Shown piece after piece: positions 13,301-24,209 of a stretch of DNA of 64,000 nucleotides; the first letter of the stretch is position 1; every line of letters begins with the position of its first letter. Both the position numbers and the translations under genes were made by a program. The stretch spans positions 744,001 through 808,000 of the forward strand of contig NGZR01000009.1 in NCBI GenBank assembly GCA_002197995.1. The letters run 5' to 3'. The notes under the pieces were generated by a model that made no database searches, was not told the origin of the DNA, and saw nothing but the letters and a program-made list of their open reading frames with translations. This DNA is from Gaeumannomyces sp. JS-464 (Eukaryota; Ascomycota; Sordariomycetes; Magnaporthales; Magnaporthaceae).

Positions 13301-15829
13301 TTTTTATACTTATAATTTAAAGTTTATAATTAGTAAATCGTTTTAATTACTCGTAATTTTTCCTATTAAATTTAGCCGGTAACCCAATTTATTCGTCAGT
13401 TATTTTTCCTAAGCTAAAAAATTCCGAAAATTACATTTCTTTTTTTTATATCCAGCTTATCCAATATAATAATAACATTTTCCTCATTTCGGGTACGTAA
13501 TGTTATTGGTTGCGTTTTTTAATCGATCCATTTTTTATTATAAGCGATAAATATTTTTTTAACCGTTTTTAGTTAATACGGTTAATGCTTCCGTTTTGTA
13601 AAAGTTTTATACCGTTTAACCGTTTATAATAATACGTAATCGCTTTATGCTTTGCAATCGATTATTACTTTAACCTTTTTCTTTTAATATTTTATTTAAA
13701 ATAATAATAGGTTATACGGTTAATTCGATTTTGCTATCGCGAAGGTTTTTATCGGTTTCCGTTTCCCATTTTATGCTTTTCGCTCGGGTGGTTTTTTTAA
13801 TTTTTTAATAAAAAAAACGAGTACCGTACGTTCGTTTTTTTATCCGGGTTAAACGGCATATACGCTTATATAATTCTTTAATGCTAAGCTTTCGCTTTTT
13901 ATATTATATGTTTTTTGCATTCCGTAATTTCGCATTTCTTTTAATCGAGCGTTTTAATAACATATAGCATTAAGTACTGCTCGTTAGGTTTAAAAATTAC
14001 GGTAAATTTGCCGATCCGGGCTAATTTCCACCGTAGCAATTGGAATGTTAAACGGGGCTTAATTTTAAGCTCGTTTCCCAATTTCCGTGGAAAAAAAATC
14101 GTATTTAAACTTAAACTATAAATGGAATTTGCACTTTTCGTAAATGCATTTTGCTTAAAAACAGTACAAATGTTTAAAATGTTTTATATTAATGCTAAAG
14201 TAATCCTCGGGTTTTAACGCAGCTTATTTTAGCTCGTTTACGTCGTTAAACCTATAGCTAGCATATTTAACTTCCTATTAGTTGTTAAACTACGATAAAA
14301 GTTAACCGTCGTTTTCGTTCGCTAAAATAGCGTAATATAACGGGCCATTTGGGTATTTTAAAACCTTAACGTTTTAAAAATACACCGAAATATTAAAAGG
14401 CGTAAAAGCGTACTAATCCTTTTAGCTTGCTTGCTTTTCGCGAATTATAAATACGGAAGTTTCGCCGTTTAAACCCTTCGCTTATTTTTAAAACTCGGCC
14501 GTTTTAAAGTTTTAACCTTTTCGGTTTATTTTAACGTTAATGTCGAAATTTTCCGACTTTTAAAAAAGGTGTGTTTAGCTTAAAAGCTTTTTTCGGGCTT
14601 TTTTTTCCTTCGCGTTATTTGTTAAGGTTACTTTTTTTTAAATCCCGCGAAAAGCGGTATTACTTTCCTTTTTTAAATTTTCGAGCCCGAAAGCGATCCG
14701 TTATTTTCCTTCGCTATCGTATTCGAACCTCGTGGTTTTAAATATGTAAATGCTTCGTGGTTTTCGAAAGTATTATCCGGTAACCTTTTTATTAAATTAG
14801 TATATACTATATAGCTCGTTGTAATAGCACGTTTAATTAAACGCCGTTTTAAAACATAGTTTTTTTTATATCGAGCTTTTTTACGTTCGTTAAAAGTTTG
14901 CTATTTGGCGGTTATTATTTCGCTAAAAGCAATTAATTTTTATATGGCTAGTTTAGCCGTATTTAAAACATTTCCCGTTTTTTAGGTTTTAGTTTTGCTT
15001 TTTTTGCTACTTTTATTACTAGTAAACGGTTTTCGCATTAAGGTTTATAAAGCTCGGGTGCGTTTTATAAACCGTAATAGGTTGCTGCTTAGCCTTTTTT
15101 TAATTAGCTTTATTATTTTATACCGCATTTTTAAAACCGTGTTTTTTTTTTATTATCGTTCGTATAATTTATCGCTAATGCGAACCGCGTTTTTAACGTA
15201 ATTCGTAAAAAATTCCGGGCGATTTTGCTTTGCGAGTTTATTTTTTACGTTTTTACGCAATCCGTTTAAAAGTGCAGCATTAACGTAACGTCGTTTTAGC
15301 TAAGCTTAATGTTAATCCGTTAAAAGTCCGTTACGTATTTAGCTGTAAGCTTTCGTTATTTAAAGGTTAATAAGTTTCTTTTAGCGATTCGGGTTTCGTC
15401 GATTATTTCGAACATTTTTCCGACTTTTTTTCCGAAGGTTTCGAAATTGGCGAAAATAAGTTTAGTAATTTCCTAGCTATTTTTATACCTTTTAAAATAA
15501 TTGCTTTAAATTGGTTAAAACCACTTTTTTACTTTACCGTTTAACTTAATAGTAGCGTAAACAACCTTTTATTCCTCGCTTACGAATTGCTATTTGTAAA
15601 ACTTAAAATAGCTTTTGCATTCGGTAAAAAACGTTTTAAACTTGCCGTTTTTTTTTTTGTAAAAATCCGAAAACGGAAACTTATACGCTTTAACCGTAAT
15701 AAGCGCTTTAAAAAACATTAACTTCGTAGTAAATTGCTTTATTTCGGCTTAGCTTTTAGCGATTTCGTTTGCTATAAGTTTAAAAAGGCTGGCCGTATTA
15801 GCGACTTCGTTAAAGTCGTACTTAACACC

Positions 15830-15947
15830 TGTCACGGGACAAGACTAAGGTTAATCCACGTGCACCACGAAAGCAAAAGAGGAACGTTGTTATAGCTGGG
15901 GCTATAACCGTGCGAAGTCCTTATTAAGGAACGACTGCACCGTAATA
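15830..15947 (+). mobile_element. 118-bp solo LTR, copy 1 (RIP-mutated)
   Basis: It begins TGTCACGGGAC and ends CACCGTAATA, the RIP form of CCGTGACA, and is flanked by the direct repeat ACACC (15825-15829 and 15948-15952). The uninterrupted sequence is seen in related gag copies near 9630 and 29630. A second copy of exactly 118 bp is at 59399-59516. TG..CA ends with a 5-bp target duplication fit a solo LTR of a short-LTR element whose internal part is absent here. Confidence 0.85.
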
Positions 15948-16057
15948 ACACCGTTAAAAGTAAAAACCGTGGTTTTTTTTCCTTAGGCTTTTTACTACTG
16001 CTCGTTATAATTGCACTATTTTCCTTTTAACGAAGTATTAAATAAAATTAGTTAAAA

Positions 16058-16505
16058 TGTTACAATTAAAGGTTTGTTTTTAAAATAGGGCATTTCGAAA
16101 GTAAAAAGGATAATATTTTTAATTTGGTTAATAAAAAAACACGTGATTTAAAAGGATAATTTAATTGCTTGCTTTAAGAAATGCTTAAAAGCTAACTTAA
16201 GTTAATTAATGCCGAAGCTTTAGTTAAAGCTATTTAAAATAATAGGAAATTCATTTTTTATATACACGTTGCTTTTTGCTTTATGTTAGGTTAAATTTGT
16301 AGCTTTGCTATAAATTTACAAATCCTTTTTAAATTTATTACTTTGTTATAAATTTACAAATCTTTATCGGATTTGTTATTTTGTTATAAATCCACAAATC
16401 TTTTTTTTATTCACGTAATTCCACGTAACTAAAACAAGGCGAAGGCACTACTTTAAAGCCTTTTTTTGCCTTGCTATTTTAAAGGCTTGCATGTTGGTTG
16501 TAATA
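16058..16505 (-). repeat. Gypsy-1 LTR (right; 5' LTR of the internal region)
   Basis: The 448-bp repeat starts TGTTACAATTAAAGG and ends TTGTAATA. It aligns with the 407-bp LTR at 9746 but holds one more copy of the 38-bp tandem unit. No target duplication is recognisable, because gag-like sequence in the opposite orientation starts a few bases to the right and the left side is a tandem gag. Confidence 0.8.
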
Positions 16506-17340
16506 GCTGGATGGCAAAGTAAAAAAAAAAAGGTTTAACCGATTTAAAACGACTATTTTAAAAGATATAAAAATAGCTAAAAAACTATTAAAATTATTTT
16601 CGCTAGCTTTAAACCTTTTAAAAAAAAGGTTGGAAAATTGTTCGAAATAGTCGATAAAATTCGAATCGCCGAAAGGGATTTGCTAGCTTTTAAATAGCGA
16701 AAAGCCGCAGCCAAATACGCCGCAAACTTTTAACAAGTTAGCATTAAGCTTAACTAAAGCGATACCACGTTAATACTGCATTTTTATAACAAATTACGCG
16801 AAAACGTAAAAAACGAATTCGCAAAGCAAAATCGCCTAAATTTTTTTACGAATTACGTTAAAAACGCGGTTTGCATTAGTGATAAACTGTACGAATAATA
16901 ATAAGAAAAAAAAGGATATGGTTTTAAAAGTGCGGCATAAAATAACAAAGCTAACTACAAAAAAACAAAAGCAGCAACTTATTACGGTTTATAAAACGCA
17001 CCCGGGCTTTATAAACTTTAGCGCGGGTGTTGTTTACTAGTAAAAAAGGCAGTAAAAAAAGCAAAAACAGGATTTAAAAAACGGGAAATGCTTTAAATGC
17101 GGTTAAACTGGCTATATTAAAAGAAATTGCTTTTAGCGGAATAATAACCGCTAAATAGCTAACTTATAACGAGCGTAAAAAAACCTAACAATAAAAAAGC
17201 TATATCCCCGGCGGCGTTTAATTAAAATAGCTGTTATAATAAAACGTGCGCCATTTACTAGTTTAATAAGGAAATTACCAAATAATACTTTTGAAAACTA
17301 CGAAATATCGCTATATTTAAAGCCATTAAAGTTAAATACA
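16506..17340 (+). mobile_element. Inverted Gypsy gag fragment
   Basis: This plus-strand segment is the reverse-orientation relative of gag at about 14780-15540. It reads NGKCFKCG for the zinc knuckle near 17080-17130. Similarity starts about 8 bp after the LTR and fades near 17340. With the LTR beside it, it forms a head-to-head arrangement of gag copies about 1.5 kb apart. It is RIP-degraded, with no LTR of its own. Confidence 0.7.
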
Positions 17341-18277
17341 ATAGTTGTAAAAGATTAAGGTTTTAATTGGGGCGTGCTTGCGTTAATTACAATGGCTAAC
17401 AGGGTTACGTTTAGTTAGTACGGGCTTTATTAAGCACTACAAGTAATGCTGGCAAGGCTTTAAGCTTAGTAAGTTGTACAGGCTTGTATTGCAGGAAGTG
17501 GGCGCTAATAATCGCTTTTTTTATATACCTTTTAACATCGATCCCGCGGGTTTTCCGCTCCAAAAAGATCCGGTACCGCGGGTGATTTTCCGAAAAATTA
17601 TTTTATATGGGAAAATTTAAAAATCGACCCACGGCCACTAAACCCATTTTTACGTTAGGCTTTTAAATTTAACTTATGCGTTTTTCACTTTTGCTTTGGC
17701 ACGTGCAAAGTAAATAAATTAGGTAGCCTTATAACGGCTAATTTAAACGTTGTAACACGCTATAAGTTAACCTTATGCATAGATTTACAAAAGTACAAAG
17801 TAGGTAGTACAAGGTAAGTAGTGCGGGGTAGGTAAGGTTTATACACTTAACTTTCGCTAAATACATTAGTTATTATAACACCCCTTTTTTTTACTATTTC
17901 CTTTTAAAAATTAGGAAAAGTTTATTTAAAATAAGGATAATGCGGTTATTAAAGTAAATAAAAAGAAATTTTATATGCGTTAATTTGCATTACTAATAAC
18001 TTATAAACACGTTAAATAAAAATTAAACTTTAATACTTAAGTTTAAAAGGTTTAAAAAGGTTTTATGCATTAAAAATGTTAACGGTTTAATTAGCCTATT
18101 AATAGGCATTTTTTTAATGTTTAAATATTTTATTATAATTATACTTGCTTTTACTTTTTTCTTAACAAAGTAAAAGTTTAATAACTTGTGTTTAATTTGT
18201 AAATATAAAGTAAAGTTATATGCATTACTAATAAAACTTTAGTTATTATTAAAAATTGCAATAGGTTTATTAATAAA
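17341..18277. other. AT-rich interval without recognisable gene
   Basis: This is RIP-type sequence with no open frame of note. A short GC-richer island near 17545-17640 (CCGCGGG repeated) has slight likeness to a stretch near 21560-21590. There are tandem GTAG/AAGTA-like runs near 17795-17835. I see no gene. Confidence 0.5.
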
Positions 18278-19007
18278 TGTAAAAAAAACGTGCCAAAATA
18301 CCGCTCCACTACATAAATTAAAAAATCCAACAATTTAATTACTTCGTAATTAAACCTTTTGGCACCGCAATATATTAAGCCCCGGGATTTTTTACTAAAA
18401 CGGCCTCGTTACATTATCCCTTTTCCAAAAAGCCGCGTTTTCGAAGTTTTAATGTGTGGGAATTGCGTAGCGCTTTTTATAAGTATTTAAAAAAACGGCC
18501 CAACTTTTACACTACTTCGGCACCGCGCATATCTGCTCGATTAAATTGTTACGCCCGTTCGCCGCGACGCTTCGATAGGGATATAATAACATACGTTATA
18601 TTAAAACCCCCAATTTTTATAACTCGTTAAACATCCTTTTTAACGTTACGCCTCGTAAAGCCGTGCGTTTTAAAGCGAATGCACCCTTTTAACATGCTAA
18701 AGCTTAAAGTTTAAAATAAAGCACGCCGATTTACGTGCAAATACGTGCTATGCAAAATTGTAAGCGCTACGAAAGCTTTAACCCGTTGCCCTTTTTTTAA
18801 AGCCACGCTTTTATAAAAGCAGGCGATAATAGCTAAGTTCGAACCAGTGCACTTACGAAGTGATTAAATAATGTAAAAAGGACGTGTTAAAGTACCGCTT
18901 TACTATATAAACTAAAAGATTTAATAATTTAATCATTTCGTAATTAAACCTTTTGGCATTACAATATATTAAGCCCCGGGATTTTTTACTAGGGCGACCC
19001 CGTTATA
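18278..19007 (-). mobile_element. TRIM-like short LTR element, copy 1
   Basis: The 730-bp element has about 137-bp direct terminal repeats (roughly 18278-18414 and 18870-19007). In element sense each LTR starts TGTAAC/TATAAC and ends TTTTTACA. The non-coding interior is about 450 bp. A purine-rich tract (GGAAAAGGGATAA in element sense) lies just before the 3' LTR. It is flanked by ATAAA (18273-18277) and ATAAG (19008-19012), a 5-bp duplication differing by one G-to-A. A second copy lies in opposite orientation at 22618-23344. It has no coding capacity, as expected of a terminal-repeat retrotransposon in miniature. Confidence 0.8.
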
Positions 19008-19895
19008 ATAAGGCTTTAAAGCTTTATAAACAGGTATTTTAACCATTTCGCCTTTTAAAAAGTTTTTGCTAAAGCATCGGTTTTAACCTTTATAATGCTA
19101 AAAGCTATAATATTAACGTTTTTGCATTTCCAATTAATAAAGCTTTTAGTTAGTATAAAAAAAAAGTTATAAATTAATTTAAAAGTATTTAAATTTTTAA
19201 CCTAATCGTTATTGCTAAAACTAATTAATTGTAATAAGTTATTTTTAAAAAATTTACTTATTTGGTTTGCTTTAATTAATTCGCTTTTATAATTATAACA
19301 TATAGTTAAATTATAAGTGCTGCTTAAATATTTAAGCAGGTTTTTGCGGCGTTAATATACGTGTTAATAGCTTTTATTAAATGGCGTGAAATTTACCAAA
19401 TAGCGAAACCGATATCCGGGCGGGTTAACAGCATTAAGTACATAACGGTTTTTATAATCTTTTATAGTAGTTTAATTTTAATAAAAGTTATAAGTAATTC
19501 GCTTATATTTTTAAATGCGCCCGGTTGTAAAAAATACCTATAAATTTACAAGCTTTTAATTTAAACGTTTAAAGCATTTCGTTAATATATTAGCTTTAAT
19601 GGATTTAATAAAGCCGTTTAAGCTTATCCTTTATAATTTAAACATTTAAAAAGTAAGTGGCAAACCCGCGATTTTTCAATATATATATTTTATATAACGA
19701 CTGTTTAAAAGTACTAATATACTTAATATTAAGCCTAATTAGCAAGCAGTAATTTACGAAGGTAATAATAAAATGCTTTGTTTTAGCATTAAAATAAACC
19801 GCTGGATTAAATATAAGCGAGCTAAACTTTTTCGATTTTAATAGTTTTTTAATTTATTTTACTATTTACGAGGCTTTTATTTTAAACCATATAGT
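19008..19895. other. AT-rich interval without recognisable gene
   Basis: This is strongly AT-rich RIP-type sequence. The longest open stretch, 60 codons at 19361-19543, has no recognisable motif and is consistent with chance. No terminal repeats were found. Confidence 0.5.
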
Positions 19896-20068
19896 TGTAA
19901 TAGGCTGGCCTAAAAGAGATCGCTGTAAAAAGCCAAAAAGGTAGGATAAATTAACTACTAAAGGAAGAAATTTAACTAACAGGATTTTCGAAGCCTGTCG
20001 GGAGTTATATACAAGTTATAAGGCTAAACCTTAATGCTAAGGTAAGGCTACAGCCTTAACTTATAACA
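19896..20068 (+). mobile_element. Solo LTR of about 175 bp, RIP-mutated copy
   Basis: It starts TGTAATAGGCTGGCC and ends AACTTATAACA. It is flanked by ATAGT (19891-19895) and ACAGT (20069-20073), a 5-bp duplication with one C-to-T change. It aligns with the less mutated copy at 53648-53828, which starts TGTAATAAGCTGGGCC and ends AACCTATAACA. No internal region is present. Confidence 0.8.
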
Positions 20069-20220
20069 ACAGTGCTTTTTTTTTAATAAAATCACTTGTT
20101 TTTTAAAGGTTTTATAACCAAATTGTTTAGCTATTTTTTTAACTTTAAAAGTTGCAATAGCTAACCACTTTTTAAAGCCTTTTAAATTTAATTAAGTAAA
20201 TATTTATATTAAAGTTACTG

Positions 20221-20850
20221 TTAATCCACGTAATTTAACGCGTGCATTTAAAAAAGGCTTACGCCACGTAAAGCCGCAAGCTTACAGGCCGTGCCCTTTT
20301 ACGAGCTTATAAAAAGGAATTTTGTAATCCCCTTTTTATAACTAAATTCCTATACAAACATGCATTACTACAAACACTAGTTCCAAATTTATAAATTTTT
20401 ATTCTTTCTTTTTAGGAAATCTCCGTGCTTATAAAAGTACTACTTTTACCAACACTAATTAGTATTGCTTAAAAAGGCAATATAAATAAGCAAAGTAAAA
20501 GGTTTAACCGTTCGATACCTTTTTTTAAAGCGATTGGGTTAAACGGAAAAGCCTAAAAGCAAAGAAATTGGATTTTAATGCTTAGTAGCGCGTTACACAC
20601 GAGTTAATCGAATAATAAAAGCACTTTTTTAAAGCAGGCGATTAAACTCCTAAATCGATCACCTAAACGATATTGCTCGTTAACCCCACCGATAACATGT
20701 CCGACACTTCGGAACAATAAGCGGAAAAGCTTAACGATAAGCAACGTATAATTACAAAAAGCACGCTTTTGTTATACGACTTCCCCAAGTTTTTAGCACA
20801 AAACATTAACATCTCTTTTTTAACAAGCCCTTCCTACAGCTTTAAAAGTT
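20221..20850 (+). repeat. Second copy of the unclassified repeat, without the pogo insertion
   Basis: This segment aligns in reverse with 5900-6583 plus 8443-8612. It reads continuously across the pogo insertion point (AAATTTATAAATTT near 20390). At about 20850 it is cut by a LINE 3' fragment. A conserved coding-like stretch near 20690-20830 reads MSDTSEQ then further residues on the plus strand. The family is not recognised. Confidence 0.6.
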
Positions 20851-21062
20851 TCCCGCCGATCGCCCGCTTACTAACAAGGAGCGCCGGAATGCGGCCCGAC
20901 CTCCGTATGCCTTCGGGTTTAATTTGTTAGCCGTCGTATAGCAGCACTATAACTTGGTATAAATAGCTTAGGTAGCGCTAGCACGTCGTATGCCTTTTAA
21001 AAGGAAAAAACTGGTAAATCCCGACTTACCGACGTTAAATATGCTTACTTACTTACTTACTT
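20851..21062 (+). mobile_element. LINE 3' fragment A with (CTTA)n tail
   Basis: This 5'-truncated copy shares the conserved 3' region CCGATCGCCCGC...GTAGCGCTAGCACGTCGTATG...GACGTTAAATATG and ends in CTTACTTACTTACTTAC (about 21044-21062). The same 3' end recurs at 36440-36653, 21928-22011, 49420 and 56609. It is moderately RIP-mutated. The LINE assignment comes from copy C, which carries an RNase H and CCHC end just upstream of the same 3' sequence. Confidence 0.8.
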
Positions 21063-21927
21063 CGTTAAAGGAAGCGTCGTTAACGTTATTATTAGGGGTG
21101 CGAATAGCTTTATTTATAACGGGGCGTTATTTTTATTGTTAAAGGTAAAAAAACGGTGCAAATTGTGCTAAAAATAAATGCGTGGCTGCAATTGTAAGCT
21201 AAATTAAGCAAAAGCCGAAATAGGCGTGCACAAGCCGTGCACGCGCCAACTGGTTATTGTAAAAAATTTAAAGGTGTTTTCCGAAATGGCCTTATTAAAT
21301 ACTTAAATGCTTTAATTTTATTAGGATAAAACAAAATTTGAAATCCTCCGTTTATAATAGGCCAAATTGCGATTTTAAACACGGCTATAAGGGTTTTAAT
21401 AGTTTAAAAGCTGTTCGATAGTAAAGGCCTATCCTAAAGTAAATCCGGGTTTTTAGTTTTTCCATACTATTTTTAAAAACCGCTTAAAAACCAGTTTGCG
21501 GGTCCGCGTAAACCCTTGTAAAAATCTTTTAAAAAACCCGCTAAAAGTATCTTTTCGCAAAACAACGAATCGCGGGCCGCGGGTTTTAGCCACCTTTTTT
21601 GCCACCTTTTTTGCCACCTATTAAATATATAAAGCTAAGGACTTTCCCGCTTTTAAAAAAGTTTAACTTGGAAAATTTTCGAACTTAAAAAGTGTTACGA
21701 GCCCGTTACGTGTTTAAACCTTTCGCACGAGCTTTCAAGTTATAATAAATAAAAATTTCCTTTTAGGCAAAGCCTTCGGCTTTAACCTATTCGATATACC
21801 ATCTTTTTTGCCGCCCATTTTCTTTAACCTTTACCCGCTGTGATAAAAAAGCCGCTTTAAAAAGGGCCGCCTTAGGGAAGGCCGGGCACGTGTAAAAAGC
21901 CGGGCACGAAGGGTTTAATGCGTGCAA
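21063..21927. other. Interval between two inward-facing LINE tails, no gene seen
   Basis: This is mixed-composition sequence with a small tandem motif (TTTTGCCACC, three times near 21590-21615). A stretch near 21395-21440 is related, inverted, to 31375-31415. LINE tails of opposite orientation bound it on both sides (21044-21062 and 21928-21943). No coding region is recognised. Confidence 0.5.
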
Positions 21928-22011
21928 TAAGTAAGTAAGTAAGTTTATTTAACGTCGGCAAAGTCGGGAACTACCAGTCCCTGCTTTTCAAAAAGCATAC
22001 GACGTGCTAGC
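21928..22011 (-). mobile_element. LINE fragment B, 3' end (tail and 68 bp) cut by Gypsy-2
   Basis: The minus-strand LINE 3' end has an (AAGT)n tail at 21928-21943, followed by the conserved block up to GACGTGCTAGC. Gypsy-2 begins at 22012, and the rest of this LINE continues at 30128. CTAGC (22007-22011) and TTAGC (30128-30132) are the target duplication, differing by one RIP-type transition. Intact copies read GTGCTAGCGCTACC across the join. Confidence 0.9.
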
Positions 22012-22511
22012 TGTATAATTAAAGGTTTGCTTTTAAAGTAAAGCACTTCGGGGGTGGAAAGGACAATATCGTTATTGCTAGTAAACTAAGGAACACGTAA
22101 CTTAAAAGGACAATTTAATTGCTTAGCCTAGGGGATGCTTGGGAGCTAACTTAAGTTAATTAATGCAAAAGCTTTAATTAAGCTATTTAAAACAATAGGA
22201 AATCCTTTTTTTTTTATAGTAACCTTTTTTATCCTATAACCTTTTTTAAATATGTTAGCTATATTTATAGCTAATATATCCTCGCTAAATATGTTAGCTG
22301 TATTTATAATTAACATATTTTCGCTAAATATGTTAGTTATATTTATACCTAATATATTTTCGCTAAATATATTGGCTATATTTATAGCTAACATATTTTA
22401 CGTTTATTACGTAATAAGTAATTACGTAACCGGGCGCACGAACGGGTCGTTTTAACCCCTCCTTTTATTTTAAGTCGCCCCGCAATTTTTTTTAAAAACG
22501 CGGTTATAACA
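22012..22511 (-). repeat. Gypsy-2 left LTR with four 39-bp hairpin units
   Basis: The 500-bp LTR contains about four tandem units of 39 bp (about 22250-22405). Each carries an inverted repeat of the form ATGTTAGCTATA-TT-TATAGCTAACAT with a TTTTCGCT-like spacer. The right LTR has only one unit. The apparent overlapping small ORFs on both strands here come from the repeat and are not genes. Confidence 0.85.
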
Positions 22512-22617
22512 TTAAGTTTCTCTTTTTAAACCAAATTTTTTTAACCACCGTTTTTTTTTCTCGCCCCGTTTTCCGTTAGTAATAAGTATTTTCCTTTTTT
22601 ACCAACTCCTATCTTTT

Positions 22618-23344
22618 TATAACAGGGTCGCCCTAGTAAAAAATCCCGGGGTTTAATATATTGTAATGCCAAAAGGTTTAATTACAAAGTGATTAAACTG
22701 TTAAATTTTTTGGTTTATGTAATAAAGCGGTACTTTAGCACGTTCCTTTTACATTGTTTAATCACTTCGTAAGTGCACTAGTTCGAACCTAGCTGTTATC
22801 GCTTGCCTTTGTAAAAGCGTGGCTCTAAAGAAAAGCAACGAGGTAAAGCTTTCGTAGCGCTTGCAATTTTGCATGGCACGTGCTTGCACGTAAATCGGCG
22901 TGCCTTATTTTAAACTTTAAGCCCCAGCATGTTAAAAGGGTGCATTCGCTTCGAAGCGCACGGCTTTACGGGCGTAACGTTAAAAGGGATGTTTAACGAA
23001 TTATAAAAATTGGGGGTTTTAATACAACGTATGTTAGTATATCCTTATCGAAGCGTCGCGGCGAACGGGCGTAACAATCCAGTTAAGCAAATATACGCGG
23101 TGCCGAAGCAATGTAAAAGCTAAGCCGTCCTTTTAAATACTTATAAAAACCGCCACGCAATTCCTACACATTAAAACCTCGAAAACGCGGCCTTTTAAAA
23201 AAGGGATAGTGTAACGGGGTCGTTTTAATAAGGGATCCCGGGTTTAATATACTGTGGTGCTAAAAGGTTTAATTACGAAGTGATTAAATTATTGGATCTT
23301 TTGGTTTATATAGTGGAGCGGTACTTTGGCACGTCCTTTTTACA
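22618..23344 (+). mobile_element. TRIM-like short LTR element, copy 2, inside Gypsy-2
   Basis: The 727-bp element has about 137-bp direct terminal repeats (22618-22754 and about 23208-23344). These start TATAACAGGG/TGTAACGGGG and end CCTTTTACA/CTTTTTACA. A purine tract (AAAAAAGGGATAG) abuts the 3' LTR. The target duplication CTTTT is exact (22613-22617 and 23345-23349). The interior is non-coding and aligns in reverse with copy 1 at 18278-19007. It is younger than Gypsy-2, into which it jumped, yet is itself RIP-mutated. Confidence 0.85.
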
Positions 23345-24110
23345 CTTTTACATTTAATAAAATGTTTAGTTAAGTGTAAACGAAAACCTACGCGTTTAAC
23401 CGTTAAGCGTACCAACTTTTTTTCTTCGATTACTCGTATTACTATTTCCATGCCTTTTGTTTTAATTGTAAAGCCGACGGCCTTAGTTAATATTTAGCGT
23501 TTTTTAACGATTACTTTCGTTGTAAAAAGTGTATTCGTTAAAAGCGTTTTCGGTGCGATATTTTGGGCTTTGCTTTTAAGCACTTTCGTTATTATAGTTT
23601 TTAACACCTTCGCGTGGAAAAGGAGTTAAAAGTTGCGAAAGCGGAGCGTCGTTCCGTTAATGCCAAAATTAAACGTTTACGGAAATAAAAGAAATAGTAG
23701 CGCGAAAAGCTTACCCGAGCGATTCGCCGTGGTATCGACTTTATGGAAAGTTAAAGCGTATCGATATCGAACGGGAGGAAGCCGACCGGGAAGCCCGTTA
23801 AGCTGCTTCGCAACCTGGGCCATTCGTAGCTCTTGCCGTTTCTTTCGATTGGCAAATGCCCGGGGTTAATCTTAACTTAAACCTGTTTGCTTTTTTTAAC
23901 TCCCGTAAATTATTCCCTTTTTAACGCTTTTATAAAAACCCGTGCCATATTAGGTGTGGCTTTGGTTTTTTTTTACCGAAGTCGCAAGTTCGACTTTTAG
24001 CGGGTTCGTTTATTATAATAATATTATCGTTAGCCAGTGGTGCTATTATATGTGTGTTTTTTTTTTTAAACTTTTAACTTTAACCGTTCGTAACAAACCT
24101 TTTTGCCCTA
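23345..24110 (+). pseudogene. Opposite-strand coding relic inside Gypsy-2 (unknown)
   Basis: Reading the plus strand through stops gives a Cys-rich start (FCFNCKADG, then FRCKKCI and RCDILG, about 23450-23560). A charged, probably coiled stretch follows (EKELKVAKAERRSVNAKIK and after, about 23610-23760). Gypsy-1 has only about 100 bp at the matching place, so this was gained or lost between the two elements. It runs antisense to gag-pol. I do not recognise the family; a zinc-binding plus coiled-coil accessory ORF is an inference. Confidence 0.4.
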
Positions 24111-24137
24111 TTTGGTTCCGGTAAGTGCTGCACTTTT

Positions 24138-24209
24138 AACTTAGTGGTAAAACGGTATTACCTATAGCACCCATTTTGTAAATCCCTGGTTCGATTTCCG
24201 GCTAAGCCA
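24138..24209 (+). other. tRNA-like sequence inside Gypsy-2
   Basis: This is the counterpart of 10260-10331, also 72 nt. The ends AACTTAG and CTAAGCC pair as a 7-bp acceptor except for the two leading RIP positions. The D-arm reads GTAA..TTAC and the T-arm contains a good B-box (GGTTCGATTTC). The A-box-like TTAGTGGTAAAACGG is clear. The anticodon stem is defective. Presence in both elements says it was in their common ancestor. Confidence 0.45.

Larger units (their letters stand above)
10153..16057 (-). mobile_element. Gypsy-1 internal region: degenerate gag and pol
   Basis: The order on the minus strand is gag then pol. Gag occupies about 14880-16050, with a CCHC knuckle near 14880-14990. 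Around 12850-12920 the reverse transcriptase motif reads [16 protein letters not shown], the Ty3/Gypsy signature. Pol continues leftward to about 10330. A solo LTR (15830-15947) interrupts gag. Stops and TpA excess mark RIP inactivation. A 72-nt tRNA-like sequence (10260-10331) and a run of about 22 T near 10175 lie between pol and the left LTR. Confidence 0.85.

Noticed and set aside
22146..22455. Overlapping small ORFs and a spaced repeat resembling a CRISPR array
   Set aside because: They derive from the 39-bp hairpin tandem repeat of the Gypsy-2 LTR; spacers are not unique and the genome is fungal.
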